Assembly: GCF_029867415.1 (NCBI RefSeq)
Contig: NW_026705392.1
Location: 186,001 to 250,000, forward strand
Length of the DNA: 64,000 nt
Reading direction: 5' to 3'
From: Vicia villosa
Taxonomy: Eukaryota > Streptophyta > Magnoliopsida > Fabales > Fabaceae
Positions within the stretch are counted from its first letter, which is position 1. Each line of letters begins with the position of its first letter. Made by a program: the position numbers and the translations under genes. Below are positions 32,689 through 46,000 of the stretch, one piece after another. The notes below the pieces were generated by a model, which did no database searches, was not told where the DNA came from, and worked only from the letters and a program-made list of their open reading frames with translations.

Positions 32689-33466
32689 TTTTTTAAAGAG
32701 GGGTTTACCTGTGGGCTTAGATCACTAATTTGTTTGTTTGATTGCTTTAATTTTCAAGGTTGCTTGGGTTTTTATGGAAGATGAATCCTATACCCGGATT
32801 CGAGTGCACTTTAAGATAGGAGCGGCATAGTCATGGAGACCTCCCTTGTGCATGCTTGGGATTGGTCAATATGAAGTTCGCACTTGAGTTAGGCCTCCAC
32901 TGGTTATTGTGTACCTCTTTTGCATGAGAGAGGTTTACGCATGTATCTTTGGGTGCGTCGGAGCTCAAGGACCTTTAGTCACCTTCAACCCATCTTAACT
33001 TTTAGGAACGTAGTGGGAGGGCTATTCTTGGTGCATGCCAAGTTATGATCGCGACCCGATACTACAGCTCAGATAGGTTTCTTCCTAAAGTATCATTGCG
33101 TGGTATGCATGTATCATGTTCGAGGGTGCTTTAGAAAGGGCTGACAATTCTGGGTCACTGGTAGAACCCGTTGCTGATATCATCTTTATCCATAGAAGTA
33201 CCTTTGGGGAAGGGTAGTCACCTGGTCATACTTCATGCAAGCCTTTAAACTTAAGGACTCTTGTGTGACTTGTATGTTATCTAACCCTTTGATTTCCTTG
33301 CAGGTTTTTCTTGTAGGACTCGTTTGTCCTTACTACCTTATGTTTTGCCTGATGCATTGCACTCGCATAACATCATGACATCATAACATCATAATATAAC
33401 ATATTAACTAACCCTTTCAAGGATCTTAGGGATTTAGGGTGCACAATTTCAGGTGCTCTTACCAAG
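32689..33466 (+). other. Ogre leader (5' untranslated region)
   Basis: About 780 bp after the primer site without a supported ORF; short frames around 32602-32784 span the LTR edge and are not genes. It is interrupted at 33467 by another LTR and resumes at 38041. Confidence 0.6.
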
Positions 33467-36006
33467 TGTCATACCCCAAGTTTTTACCTAAGATACCACC
33501 TCATATCATTTGCATATGCATCATTTGCATCTCTAACAAATTGCATAGCTTGTGTTTGCTACTTGTGCTCAGCAGGGTTTAATCAAGAAATCACTCATCA
33601 GTACAAGCAACAACCAATTAGGGTTTTGTTCTCCCTTCATCTCAAATGAACCATCTTCATCAACTATCAACATTTGGCCCTCAAAGATTCAATTCAACAA
33701 GCTCAAAGGCTTTGAATCAACCAAATTAGGGTTTTAACTAAAGACAGCATACTCCTGACTTTTGCTCAGGATTTGACCTAATGGCTTGGTACATGACCTC
33801 AAGACCCCAAGTGCATCATCGTGACCTAATTTATTGGCTCAAGACATCTCCCACACAAGGATTGATCAACAGTGAAATTTCAAGTCATCAGGCTAGGGTT
33901 TTGAACTATCAGGGACTGAAATCAGGGATCACATTTGGGAAACCCTAAAAAGCTCCAGGACATCACTCAAAGGTTTCAATCATCTTCAAATAATCCCTAT
34001 GACAATATCCAATGGAAATTGTATTTCAATTCAAGATCCACAGTCATCAATTTCATCAGGTCCACAATTAGGGTTTTTGACCTAATTCACCTGAACAACT
34101 GACTTCTTAATCAAGACATGGTGCCACAACTTAAAACATGGCTCAAGATCCTCTAATACCTCAATGTGATCCATTCATATCATTCATTTGGTGAGGATAG
34201 CTTGATTCATCTGAAATCTCCAAAAGCGCGATTCACCTGAAAAAGTCGACTGTACAAGATCACCATTGACTTTTTGGAAATTTTGGTCAACCATGACTTT
34301 TGAAGTTTTAAATCATCAATATATGATAATTGAAGTCATTTGATCAAGGAAAATCAAGAAAATCAATCAAGAATTAAAAAGTCAAAAGTTTGACTTTTCA
34401 TACTTAGAAAAATTTCTAAGTGTTTTCAATGGTTTTTTTCAAACTTTGGAAGGGAATATCTCAAAATTTCACCTACAAACTGAAAAAAACTTCCAACATG
34501 AAAGTTGTAGATTTTGATCCAATGAACAACTTTGTCACATATAATTTTTTTCCATAAGATCAACCATTTAAGAGATATGGAGCTTCAAAGTTGGTATCTT
34601 TTGAAAAATTCACTTAAAACCTCATTTTCTTCAAAGTTCATGGATCTTTTTCACCCATTTCCTTAAAGATATTGAAGAAACTTTCAACTAGGGTTTTGAA
34701 GTACATAACAAGATCTTTCCTAAATGTCCAAGAGCATGAAAAAATATGGAGCATAGCTATGGTTTTGAATTTTGCCATTGGTGATCATTTCACTTGAAAT
34801 TTCAAGTCATTTTTCACAAAGTTATGAACTATTTTACCTTATGATGCAAGCAATGACATAAACAAGCAATAATTGGAAGATATTTCTGGTTTGTGATCAG
34901 AATAGAAAGAGATAAGAAGCATAGAAGATTTTAACCATGGTTAGTCATTTTAACCATTTGCATTTAATGCAAAAGATGCCATTCTATCTCTTAATGCCAA
35001 ATCACCATTCTAAGATCAACTTGTATAGTCTTGAGTTCAGAATCCTTGGCCTATAAATAGAGGTCATTTCCTCATTCAAAAGCACACCAAAACCTCACAA
35101 ATCATAGGTTTTCTCTTTCTTTCTTAGAATGCAAGTTTCATGAGTTTCAAAGAGGAAGAATTGCAATTTCCATCTCTTGCAATTTCTGAGCAAAGTGTTG
35201 CTTCTAACACTTCCTAAATATCATATGGAAGTTGTTTGAACCATTGAAACCCCACCAAAACACCCAAAACTCAGAATTGCATTTCAACCTCCATATGAAC
35301 ATGAAATGAACCTTATCATGCCAATTTCCATACTAGCTCAATTCTTTCCAAACTAACACTTCCAACACCTTATATATATCACATATGAACTATCCAAACA
35401 CTCACATATGACATGTAACCTCAGAATCTTCAAATTCGATTCATATTCCAAGGCTCTGCAGATCGGATTCCATGGCTTTGCTCAGGTGAATTCAGATTGT
35501 TCCAGGCATCCAGACACCTCCCATAAGGTCCATTGAAGCTGTCCAGATCATCAAACAACAACTGGAACTTCTCATTTGCAGAATTCGATTCTCAGTTTTG
35601 CCATTTTTAAGGTAAGTGCTCTTGAACTTCAAACACCATCATACATGCATCATAAATGAAAAATTGATTTGCCATCATGTTTCTGCATATGTATGGATCA
35701 TTAACCCTCAATCAATTTCACAATTCATCAATCATACACGATTTCACATTGATTTGTCATATTAGGGTTCTTCGTGTTCATCACAAAATTGATCACCTTA
35801 GAGCAAAAATAAATGAATTATGAGGATACCATCATGATCCTCGTGAAAAAACTAGTGAGATAGACCCTTCACTTGATCAATTTGGTTCAGTTTTGAAGAT
35901 TTTCAAAAAATCAAATTAGGGTATGTTCTTGGCGCCATTTTTGTTCAGAAAATTCAAATATTTGTTTTTAAATATAATTAAATGGAAGCGTGTATATTAC
36001 AAGCTG

Positions 36007-36080
36007 CGCGCGCAGCTCAGTTGGCAAGTGTTTTGGTTGGTGACCTCAAGGTCACGAGTTCTAGTCCCTATGGGACCAAA
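36007..36080 (+). other. tRNA-like module in LTR D
   Basis: CAGCTCAGTTGGC (36012-36024) fits an RNA polymerase III A box and CGAGTTCTAGTCC (36055-36067) a B box, with GGTGACCTCAAGGTCAC between them (a self-complementary GTGACCT..AGGTCAC). Spacing is tRNA-like. It resembles a tRNA-derived SINE head more than a real tRNA gene, because I cannot fold an acceptor stem and no proper T-loop sequence is seen. Confidence 0.55.
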
Positions 36081-36804
36081 CCCTTCTTTTTATCACTTAT
36101 TTTCTTTGGTTTTTTACACAACTTCATTTAATTAATTAACCAATCAAATCAATTCATTTTAACTTCATTTTTTGTACACTTCTCATTTAACATATATATT
36201 TTATGAATATAAAAAAAATCACAAAAATAATATTTATTTGATATATTTTTATTAGGTTTAAAATGACATGTTTTTAAGTGTTTTTTTTTAATAATTTAAG
36301 TATTGTTTTTCATTTGATTTTTCAAAACCTAATCACTTGTAATATTTTGTGATCAAACCCTAATCACTTAGGTCTTAATTAGGCATAAGCTTTGTCTTTA
36401 TCTTAATTAAGTTGACTTTTGTCAAAACTTTCGAACTGTTTTTTTCAACAAAACGATCAACTGTTTTCAAACGAAACCTCGCTTTTAACAAAACAATCAA
36501 CCATGTTTTATGAAATAAAACACGGGCCTCCTTTAAGGTATAAGTCCCAAGCCCTTTTGTAAATATACATTTACATAGCCATGAATAAACTCAATGGGCC
36601 TCTCTCCGAGTATAAGTCCTGAGCCCCATGTACATAAACTGATCATCCTTGCAGGTATATTTCCTTCATAAACTCCATTGTACACACACACCTTGTCATA
36701 TATAATTGTTCATACTTGTTCATATTTTTCGTGTACTTGTTCATATTTGTTCTTACTTGTTCATATTTGTGATCATGTTATATATACTTGTTCAACTTAG
36801 TACA

Positions 36805-37080
36805 ACACTAGGTTCCCCATAGCCTCCTATTGGGCTTCGTGCAAAGAATCTCCCTAGTTTAGGTTAGGACATAGAGTATGGTTTCCTGGTGAAATCGCTC
36901 TAAGAGCTCAAACCAACTATACCATGCCTCCTCTTGGGCTTCGTACAAACGACTGTGCCTCCCATAGCCTCCTCTTGGGCTTACAATGCAAGGACCCTCG
37001 ATTGTCCCTCCCATAGCCTCCTCTTGGGCTTACAAGGACCCTCGGATAGCCTCCTCTTGGGCTTCGTACAAGGACCCACG
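36805..37080 (+). repeat. CCTCCTCTTGGGCTTCGTAC repeat
   Basis: Five or six irregular copies of CATAGCCTCCTCTTGGGCTT with spacers of CGTACAAGGACC type, within LTR D. Confidence 0.75.
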
Positions 37081-37199
37081 GGCTTTTTATAAGCATCCCC
37101 ATAATCCAAAACAAATACCCTAGGAGATTAGACACATATCATCTCTATGATAGGAGTATCTCTTCTATATCATCATAATCAATCAATCAAACTTCTTTT

Positions 37200-37412
37200 T
37201 TTGCCACCAGGCTGGCTAATCAATCAAACCTTTTGCCACAAGGCTGGCTGATTAATCAAAGTTTTTGCCACAAGGCTGGCTTATCAAAACTTTTGCCACA
37301 AGGCTGGCTGATTAATCAAAACTTTTTGTCACAAGGCTGACTTATCAAAAGTTTTTGCTACAAGGCTGACTAATCAAACTTGTTTTTGCCACAAGGCTGG
37401 CTAAACAAAAGA
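37200..37412 (+). repeat. TTGCCACAAGGCTGGCT tandem repeat
   Basis: Seven copies of a 27-33-bp unit built on TTTTGCCACAAGGCTGGCT plus a variable GATTAATCAAA tail. Period is variable, which points to repeated slippage. Confidence 0.85.
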
Positions 37413-38355
37413 ACATCTTTATCATTCTAAGCGCCATAAGTGGCACAACCCAGGGCTTATAATGAAAAGATTTCAAACAAAAACAAACAGATGTATGTGA
37501 TGATATAGATTAGATACATCGAGCATTAAGATGACATTTGTCTCTTATCCTTTGCTTCCACTAGCATAAGTGGGAACTACGATTGCTCTGACTTTCTCAA
37601 CATCCCTTTGAGAATACGTAGGCACAAGGTCTTATTCCTTGGCGAGCAAAACTTCTATCTCCCTCAAACCACTCAAACCTTAGCATTCATAGACCCCGAG
37701 CTACAGATGCTCTGATTCCCTCTAAGGGATATGTATGCAGAAGATTGCGATGATCTTTGCGAGCATAATCAAACAAAAAACTTAGTTTCCCACCTATCTC
37801 ACAACAGAACCTCCTCAATAGCATAGAAAGAAATGAACATAACAAAGAAACCTATAGAGTACTATAGATACGTTGGGTGCTAATACCTTCCCTTCGTATA
37901 ACCAACCCTCTTACCCGGAATCTCTCCCCCACTTTTGCATTGCTTTTAATTTTGTGTTATTTGCTTTGCATATCTTTTAAGGTTATTGCAACTTTTTTCC
38001 TTTTCCTACTTTGGAAATAATAAAAAGTTTGGTCGTGACAAAAAATCAAAAAAATCATTTTCTTGAGCACTCGAGCCCAAAGAAGGCATCAGGTGTCTCA
38101 TCCCGGTTTTTTCACGCGACACCAAGGACTAGATTCCTATCTAGGGGCAAGAGGATTTATGTTCCTCTCGCCATTTGTCTTCCAATACAGAGACTCAGTA
38201 CCTATCAAGGGGCAAGAGGATTTATTTTCCTCTAGCCATGTTCCTTCAAATTCAGAAGTATCCCGAATCAGAGGCGATGACCCACTCGATATGGTGAGCT
38301 TGATTCCCAAAGAAGGACGTTCCAAGACAAAAGTCAAAATTCTTCAGACGAAGCT

Positions 38356-39819
38356 GTGACTAATTCAATGTCTAAATGTCGCAAACTAAATTTCCTAAAG
38401 ATCATTGAAAAAGTTGCATCTGCATTCATAACATCGCATCACAGGTTTCTACCACAGGTTTCTCACCTCCTTGATGTTTATTTCAGCATCATGAATCTCG
38501 AACAATCAGTTAAGGATCTCCAGGCTCAAAATGCCGAGTTCTAAGCCTTGATTCTGAATTTGTCCAAGGGGCAAGAAGAGCTGAAAACCATCCTTACCAA
38601 GAAGAAGAAGAAGAAGAAGGGCAAGAAGACTCTGGGGAAAAGGCTTAGACCGATCTTGCAACTCAGGGATGCCGAAGCCTCTGAAGACAGTGACGAAGAT
38701 GAGCAAGATGATGATGTTAGTATCAAAACTGATGCAAAAAGTAACCATGATTCTGCCAAGCCCGCCAAAGAAGAAGAGGACTATTACCATGAGGATGAAC
38801 ATCCTGATGACAAATACAAGTTTCTGGAAGAACGTATGAAGGCTATGGAGATCTAGAAGGTACCTGTACTAGACTTTGAAGAACTAGGACTCGTCTCAGG
38901 GGTTGTCATTACTCCGAAATTCAAGACTCCAAACTTTGCTAAGTACGATGGAGTTTCTTGTCCCAAGCTGCATTTGAAATCATATGTGAGGAAGATTCAA
39001 TCTCATACTGCTGATAAGAAGCTATGGATCCACTTTTTCCAAGAGAGCTTATCTGGAACTCAACTTGAGTGGTACTATCAACTGAAGGGTACCAACATTC
39101 GTACTTGGGAGGACTTGGTTGTTGCTTTCTACACGCAATACCAATACAATGTTGATCTTGCGCCGACTCGCATGCAATTACAAAGCATGTCCATGGGACC
39201 TAATGAATGCTTCAAAGAATATGCTCAGAAGTGGAGAGACCTGGCTGGCAGAGTTCAACCTCCTTTGGCGGATAGAGAGTTGGTTGATACGTTCATGAAC
39301 ATGCTGACTGGTCCCTTCTATAGTCACTTACTTGGGAGCTCGTCTTCTGGATTCACAGATTTAATCTTAACTGGGGAGCGCGTTGAAAGTGGTATCCGAA
39401 GCGGAAAGATTCAAGTAGCTACAACTTCCAAGAAGCCATATAATGGGAAGAATGAATCCAACACCGTTGGAGCAGTCCTGGTCTCGGGTCAAGCGCCAAC
39501 GCAACAACAATGCAATAATCAGCGCAAGCAGAACGCACCCAAAAGACAATTCACCAAGATCAACATGACTCTGGCCGAAGTGTTACCACGATTGCTGAAG
39601 GAAGGGCTGATTGCATTAAAGGATCCTCCTCTAAAGCCTAATACTTCATCTCATCAATATAATCCCAATGCAAGATGCGTTTATCACTCCGACAACATTG
39701 GACATGACACAAATGATTGTTGGCCATTGAAGAACAAAATTCAAGACATGATCGATGCTGGTGAATTTGAGTTTGATCCTCCTAAGACTCATGTGCCCAA
39801 TCATGACAAGACTGCTTAA
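38356..39819 (+). pseudogene. Ogre gag, two in-frame stops
   Basis: One frame carries an Ogre-type gag broken by TAA (38542-38544) and TAG (38854-38856); the last 281 codons (38974-39819) are open. The start is uncertain; Met at 38491 (MNLEQSVKDLQ) fits Ogre gag best. Visible are a Lys run (KKKKKKKGKK) then an acidic segment, the gag core (WIHFFQESLSGTQLEWYY, WEDLVVAFYTQYQYN, FKEYAQKWRDLAGRVQPPL), a variable linker and a C-terminal CVYHSDNIGHDTNDC, the atypical zinc-knuckle-like motif of the group. It ends in TAA with no protease or RT after it. Confidence 0.85.
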
Positions 39820-42029
39820 CCTCTATAAGGAGGACTTTTAGAACATCAGTTTTTACTCGCATTCGCAATTTCTATTCTGTTTGTTTAAACATTTGAATTA
39901 TGCTAGACATTATTTATTTTAAATAATCACCATCAATGCATTGCTTATGTTTGTCTTGAATTATTTCTTCTCTTATTAATACAATAAAACTTCGTTTTAC
40001 CTTGTTTCTCTTTATAATATTCAACTCCCGTTAAAATTGTGAGCCTTTCGAGGGAGGATGACAAAAACGATACCGCAACCTCACACAGTATGCTTTTGAA
40101 CGGACTATGCTGACGATGTACAGGCATTGTTTCAATTCCTAAACAGTGGAGATATAAGGATGTTAATCCCTCGTCAACCCCTTTGAGCCTAAGGCGTAGG
40201 AGTTTTCTTTCTCGTACAGATTAAAACCCTTAATCTTAACCTGGGGCAGGGTAGATTCTCAGTTGACTCAATTATGCTAGTCGTTATTTAACACAATCAG
40301 TGATGGTTCCCCAAAATCATTAAGTCAGGCAGTCAATGTCCATAAAAATAAAAATAAAAGGAAAGACCGCTAAGTCAAAACCGATGAAGGAGGCTTAGCG
40401 AAAAGAGAAACATCCCGCTGACCGAAACTCCAAAATAAACAGTCAGGCAAAAGTTAGGGATAGCCAAAGTCAAAAAAAAAAGAAAGTCACCACAAATCCT
40501 CAACAAGAAATATTACAAGAAAATAATGATGACTGCCTTTGCAAATAAACTTCTGGGTTTTTGAACCATCACCACTGTCAGTGTTACAATTTCAAACTTT
40601 TTTGGAGCTTCAATGCATAGTCAGCTGAGTATAGGATTGAAGAACATCACGAAGGTTGGGATGGGTACAAATAAATTTGAGCCATTTTCCCTTGTTTCTT
40701 AAAACCGTGAACCAAGCCACGTTACAACCTTTGAAAGTCCTAACTGAATCATGGTTAGCTCGAAAGCATACTGTTACCAAAAAGGTATCCTGACTCCTTA
40801 AGGTTTACCATAAGATTCAGAGTTGATATCATGTTTTTACAAATATCGCTTTCCTATATCTTTTGTTTTACTAAAAAAAGTTTTAAAACTTCAAGACAGA
40901 TGTATGCATTGCATTTCTATGAGTGGCATTATAAAACAATTCTGCTACATAATTTCAAATCTTTAACATCAGAAAGAATCTGCATGGGGAATGACTAATG
41001 ACTAAAAGTTCTCCCAATAAGACTAAATTGCAGAGATGTCTCATACGCCTGACTCAGTCATCTAAACAGCTTGTATATACAAGAGGCATGACATATTATT
41101 ACCCCATCTACCAAGGGCAATCTGGTCACAGTTCATAAAATCTCTCAAAGACGCCAAACTATCGGAAAGGCTAGGCCATCACTGGGGGCATGTTGCATTA
41201 GTCACAAATCTCAGCAAGAGCTTTCAGCTACCTGCATCATATGGTGTCAGCATCTATCTCACCTTCGAAGTTCTAATTCTAATCTCAAGCATCAAGCATA
41301 CCAGGTTACTGAATCCAGGGGCAGTTAGACTCCCAGGTTAAAAAATGTTTTCCAACAACAAGTACCTGAAGACAAGGGGCAACAAAAACATCTCTGGGAA
41401 TCTTCCACACAAAGTTATTTTCACAATATATCCCCACAAAGTAATCCTCGAAAAATCATTGTTAAATATACTCTTCCCAACAGAGACTCGGTTCCCCGAT
41501 AGAGCTTATGTCTCCAATACCGCCGGTTCTCCGACACAACCTTCTTCTCCAATAGGGTGTGTTCAAACACATCATTCCCATTAGAAGTTGACACTCACAG
41601 TCAAGCTCGATCAGATTCTACATCAGAAGATTATTCTTCTCTCTTGTCCCTAGGATATATCAAGATCAGATCATTCAAGCTACTCGCATCCCCAAGAAAA
41701 GATTAAAAATCCCCAGCTGGATATCCTCGAACGGGAGACAGGAATTCATAATCACCCTGTCAATATCTCTCATAGTATACAGAGATTTACTTTCTCAAAA
41801 CTCGCGGTTTCTACACGGAGATACCAATATGCTTCGGCTATATAGTCCATCTCTGCATCATTCATAATACATACATAACGTGCATCATCCTCGTTCATTT
41901 CGAGAACCTCATTCACATTACACATGCATCATGACATTGCATAAAAACTAATCTCACCTTTCAGGTCGACCAATCGGTCATACAACTATCATCAACAAAA
42001 TTAAATGCAGCCTAAAGTATGGCTCTTTC
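39820..42029 (+). other. Ogre interior without pol
   Basis: 2.2 kb after gag without RT, RNase H or integrase motifs and only short chance frames. It looks like the untranslated part normally found downstream of pol, so the pol deletion lies close to 39820. Confidence 0.6.
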
Positions 42030-42890
42030 AGATATGGTCTAATGAATGACTCATTATGACATCCTTCATCAGATATGGTCTAATATACGACTCGTTCTGA
42101 CATCCTTCATCAGATATAGTCTAATGTTTGGCTCGTTCTGATGTTCTCCTTCAGATATGGTTTAATGAATAACTCGTTCTGCTTTCTTACTTCCAGATAT
42201 GGTCTAATGTACGACTCGTTCTGGTATCCTTCATCAGATATGGTCTAATGTATGTCTCGTTCTGATGTTCTCCTTCAGATATGGTTTAATGTATAACTCG
42301 TTCTGATGTCCTACTTTCAGATATGGTCTAATGTACGACTCGTTCTAGTATCCTTCATCAGATATGGTCTAATATATGGCTCGTTCTGATGTTCTCCTTC
42401 AGATATGGTTTAATGAATAACTCGTTCTGATGTCCTACTTCCAGATATGGTCTAATGTACGACTCGTTCCGGTATTCCTCTTCAGATATGGTCTAATGAA
42501 TGACTCGTTCTGACACTCTCTACCGGATATAGTCTAATGTATGGCTCGTTCTGATATGCCTCTTCAGATATGGTTTAATGAATAACTCGTTCTGATGTCC
42601 TGCTTCCAGATATGGTCTAATGAATGACTCGTTCTGACACTCTCTACCGGATATAGTCTAATGTATGGCTCGTTCTGACATGCTCCTTCAGATATAGTCT
42701 AATGAATGATCATTCTCTCAAATGAAGTATATTTCATGGTTCACTCTTCAAATGAAGTCTAATGTACGACTCACTCTTTCGGATGTAGTCTAATGTACGG
42801 CTCTTTCCGACATCTCCTTCAGATTCCAACAAACACTTATCAATGCTTCAAGCTCGGATATAGTCTAATGTACGACTCATTCTGACTTTC
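42030..42890 (+). repeat. 41-bp tandem repeat before Ogre 3' LTR
   Basis: About 20 copies of a unit like CAGATATGGTCTAATGTACG plus ACTCGTTCTGA and a variable link; starts at about 42031, 42072, 42113, 42154 and 42196 show period 41-42. Array edges are degenerate. Pea Ogre elements are known to carry hypervariable tandem repeats here, and such blocks have given rise to satellites. Confidence 0.9.
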
Positions 42891-43045
42891 ATATTATTAA
42901 TGGCTGGATGGAATCTTTAAGCCCATCTGTGAAAAGTCCCTACATCATCAAGGGCAAATTTCGGTATTCTAGTGTTCAATCTCCTTCAACCTTCAGATTC
43001 TGAATGGCACCTGAGCCAATCTACATCCTCAGGTTTAAGAAAATT

Positions 43046-43058
43046 GAACAGGGACAGC
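43046..43058 (+). promoter_or_regulatory. Ogre polypurine tract
   Basis: GAACAGGGACAGC directly before the 3' LTR. The minus-strand Ogre at 62411-62425 has a matching TTGAATAGGGGCAAC, so this copy has changes in the G run. Confidence 0.65.
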
Positions 43059-46000
43059 TGTCATACCCCAAAATTTGCCCGCCATATTTCAAGATATTTT
43101 GGCTCCTATGATCATCAGATACTCCAGGATACACAAGGATTGGGCATGAGGTCCTCAACTAGGGTTTGGCTCCTTTTTAAGGAAATGAGATTTCTGACAC
43201 CTCAAGTGGATTTCATGGCTTCTTATATGTTTCAAAGAATCCCCATATCAATTTTTAATCCTTGATTCACAAGATTGCTCAATCTATCGCTCAGAAAGGT
43301 CGACAATCGACTACGCTAGGTCAAAAGTCAACTATGATCAAAATGCAGTCAAACTTCAAGGTTTTTGGTCAACATCAAGTATTTGAGGTTACATTCATCA
43401 TTTGATCAAGACTTGATCATGATTTACCAAGAAAAGCTCAGAAATCATCAAAAGTCCAAGTTTCTAAATTAGGGTTTCTAAGCAAAAGTCAACTAAACTT
43501 TGACTGATCATATCTCCCACATGGTTCATCAGAAATTTCCCAACCAAAGCTCATTCTCAAGGAAATTAAATTCTCTACAACTTTTATGTTGGGCCCAAGG
43601 TCAAGAAATGCTTCAGCATAAGAGATATTTGCCAAGACATTACAGGTCCTTCTAGAAGCTCGCAAAAAGCTGTTTTTTGTCAGGAGCCATATCATCAAGA
43701 TAAAATCCTCAAATGCAAAAATGGTTCCAAAGTGGCTTGTAGAGGACATCTTGAGCTTTCCAAAAAGTCCTAGAACACCTTCATAGGATAAAAATTGAGT
43801 GAGTTACGATTGTCAGAAGTTGGAGAAATTTTAGAAAACGCATGAAACCCTAAATGAAGTATCTTGCATTTCCAAGTAATGGGCCATTGTTTTTGAACTA
43901 TCCACGTGATATTGAGATCATTAAGGGACCAAAGACTATTTGACATTTATTTTATGGTTTTACTCTATTTATTTTTGGATTTATTTACTTAAATTCAATA
44001 TAAATCAAATAAAATAAAAAAATAAATCAAATTAAATACCACAAGATATTCCATTCATTGAATCAAGACTAAATTCACATATTGAGGCCAATAACATGTT
44101 AAAAAAAGTTGTGAGAAATAGATTAAGACTTGATTTAGAAAGTTCCCATATAATTTTCAAAATCAAATCTTTTCTAATTAATCCAATTCTTTCTTTCCAA
44201 AACTCTTAACCCTAATCCATCCCATATATATACCTAACATATGCTCAGCCACAGGGGACGAAAACGCTAGCCACAAAAGGTGCCCCGAGCTTGCAAAGAA
44301 AATTTCAAGAAACTTGGTATTTTCATACTCCTAATTGCAGCCCTTGTTAAGAGCAAACAATCGTCACAACCTCCTCACCAGGTAACATATAGTGCTAATG
44401 GACCATTAATATAGTCCCATGATGTGTAGAATATCAGTTTCATGTTCATATTATCATATGCATTTTTATTTTCGTTCTTCATTATCCAATGCATATTAAT
44501 CGAATCTAATGCCTTTCACGAGTTCATGATGATGTTTAGAGAAGTTTAGAACCAATCAACTGAAGCTTTGATGCACAGGTCGTGATCCACCATTGTTAGG
44601 GCAAAAGGCTCTTTTGATTCGGTTTCATGGATCCAGGCCACCATCGGTTAAAATAACCCCACCATTGCGTTTATCGGCCTTTGTTTAGTGGTTCTGGGAT
44701 GCCCCTTTTGATTTTACTAATTGAATCATGCAGTTTGAAAAATTCAATGATGTTTGCTACGGAATATTCATGCAGAAATCGTAGCAAATTGGTGTTTCTT
44801 TGGTAGCTAAATTATGTGCAGGTTTTAAAGGTGAAAAGGTTGAAGAAGACACGCGTGTCACTGTGTAGTTGGCCGGTCAAAAAGTCATCCACGCATCTGG
44901 ATTCTGATTGGATGCGCGTGGATTTCTTTTGGTTCACATTTTTTTTATTTTATATTTCGTTTCCATTATACAAACGAATTGAACATGCAGAAGAGTTGGT
45001 GGGAGGCAATACTGTTAACCATGGGGGAGGGGGTTCGATCCTCACTCACCCACGTTATTTTATTAAAAAATGTTGCAGGTTTTCACTTTAGGTTCCGATA
45101 CACCTATGCCACACGTGACCACGCTACGCCCTCACACAAGAGCCGTGAGATCTTCCAGCATTAGATCTGACGTTCACGAAGATGTTGCTCTATCATAGAC
45201 CTGCAGAGCGCTCCCACACAGGATTATGCGCCGTTTGTTTTGAAATTTTCTTAGTATTTGTTTGTTTGTTTTTTTTTTCTTTCTTTTCACTAATTTAATT
45301 AACTAAAACAAAAACCAACAAATTCAGTTTTAATTATTAGATTAAAAAAAAAACAAAACAAAAATAATTTTTAACTTAGTTTATTTAACTTTAGGTCTTT
45401 TAATTAATTTAATATGTTAAGAATTAATTTAAATTTAACTAATTTAGTAAATTAGGTTTATCTTTTCAACATGATTTTAATTAGGTTGTATATGAAATTT
45501 TTTAGGCTTATTATTAATCTTGTAAAAATGTTCTCCCTCGCGATTTTCTTTTTCTCATCTAAAACTCTATGTATGGCGCATGTATGTTTATCACTTTTAT
45601 TCAAGTATTAGAATGTAAATAGGTCAAAAATGTAAATATTTAAATGAGTCGCTTTACTTTCCCGCACTTTTAATTTTCTTATTTTATTACTATATCGCTT
45701 AGGTGTATGCCTTAGGATTTGTATGATGATACAAGATAATGCAATTAATCGCTAGCTCACCATAAATTAAGATAATTAAATACTTGAATCCAATACACAC
45801 TTGCACTCACTCACCCCTAGGGTACGCCCCTCTTGGTTGCCTTTCGAAATAAGGTCGTGTCTCTCGAATGTAGAGGTACCCATTAGCAAAAGTCCCTCGA
45901 TTAAAAATCATCGCCAAGATCATAAGTCCCTCGATGACCCACGATGTTGCCTACGATGATATGATCTAGTCCCTCGAATGGTTGCCTACGAAACGATGAT

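Larger units (their letters stand above)
33467..38040 (+). repeat. Inserted Ogre-like solo LTR (LTR D), 4.6 kb
   Basis: Starts TGTCATACCCC and ends GGTCGTGACA inside the Ogre leader. A TATA-like GGCCTATAAATAGAGG lies near 35050, a donor-like TTTTTAAG|GTAAGTGC near 35606-35620, a tRNA-like module at 36007-36080, and two short-period repeat blocks at 36805-37080 and 37200-37412. No primer site or coding region is present, so it is read as a solo LTR. I do not see a clear target duplication (left CCAAG, right AAAAA). The long A/T-rich parts hold no gene. Confidence 0.7.

Noticed and set aside
36007..36080. A genuine tRNA gene
   Set aside because: A and B boxes are present but no complete acceptor stem or normal T-loop can be folded; SINE-like origin is more likely.
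43489..43749. An antisense ORF conserved between Ogre LTRs A (29743), B and partly C (47328)
   Set aside because: It is broken differently in each LTR and shows no domain; conservation follows from shared U3 sequence.
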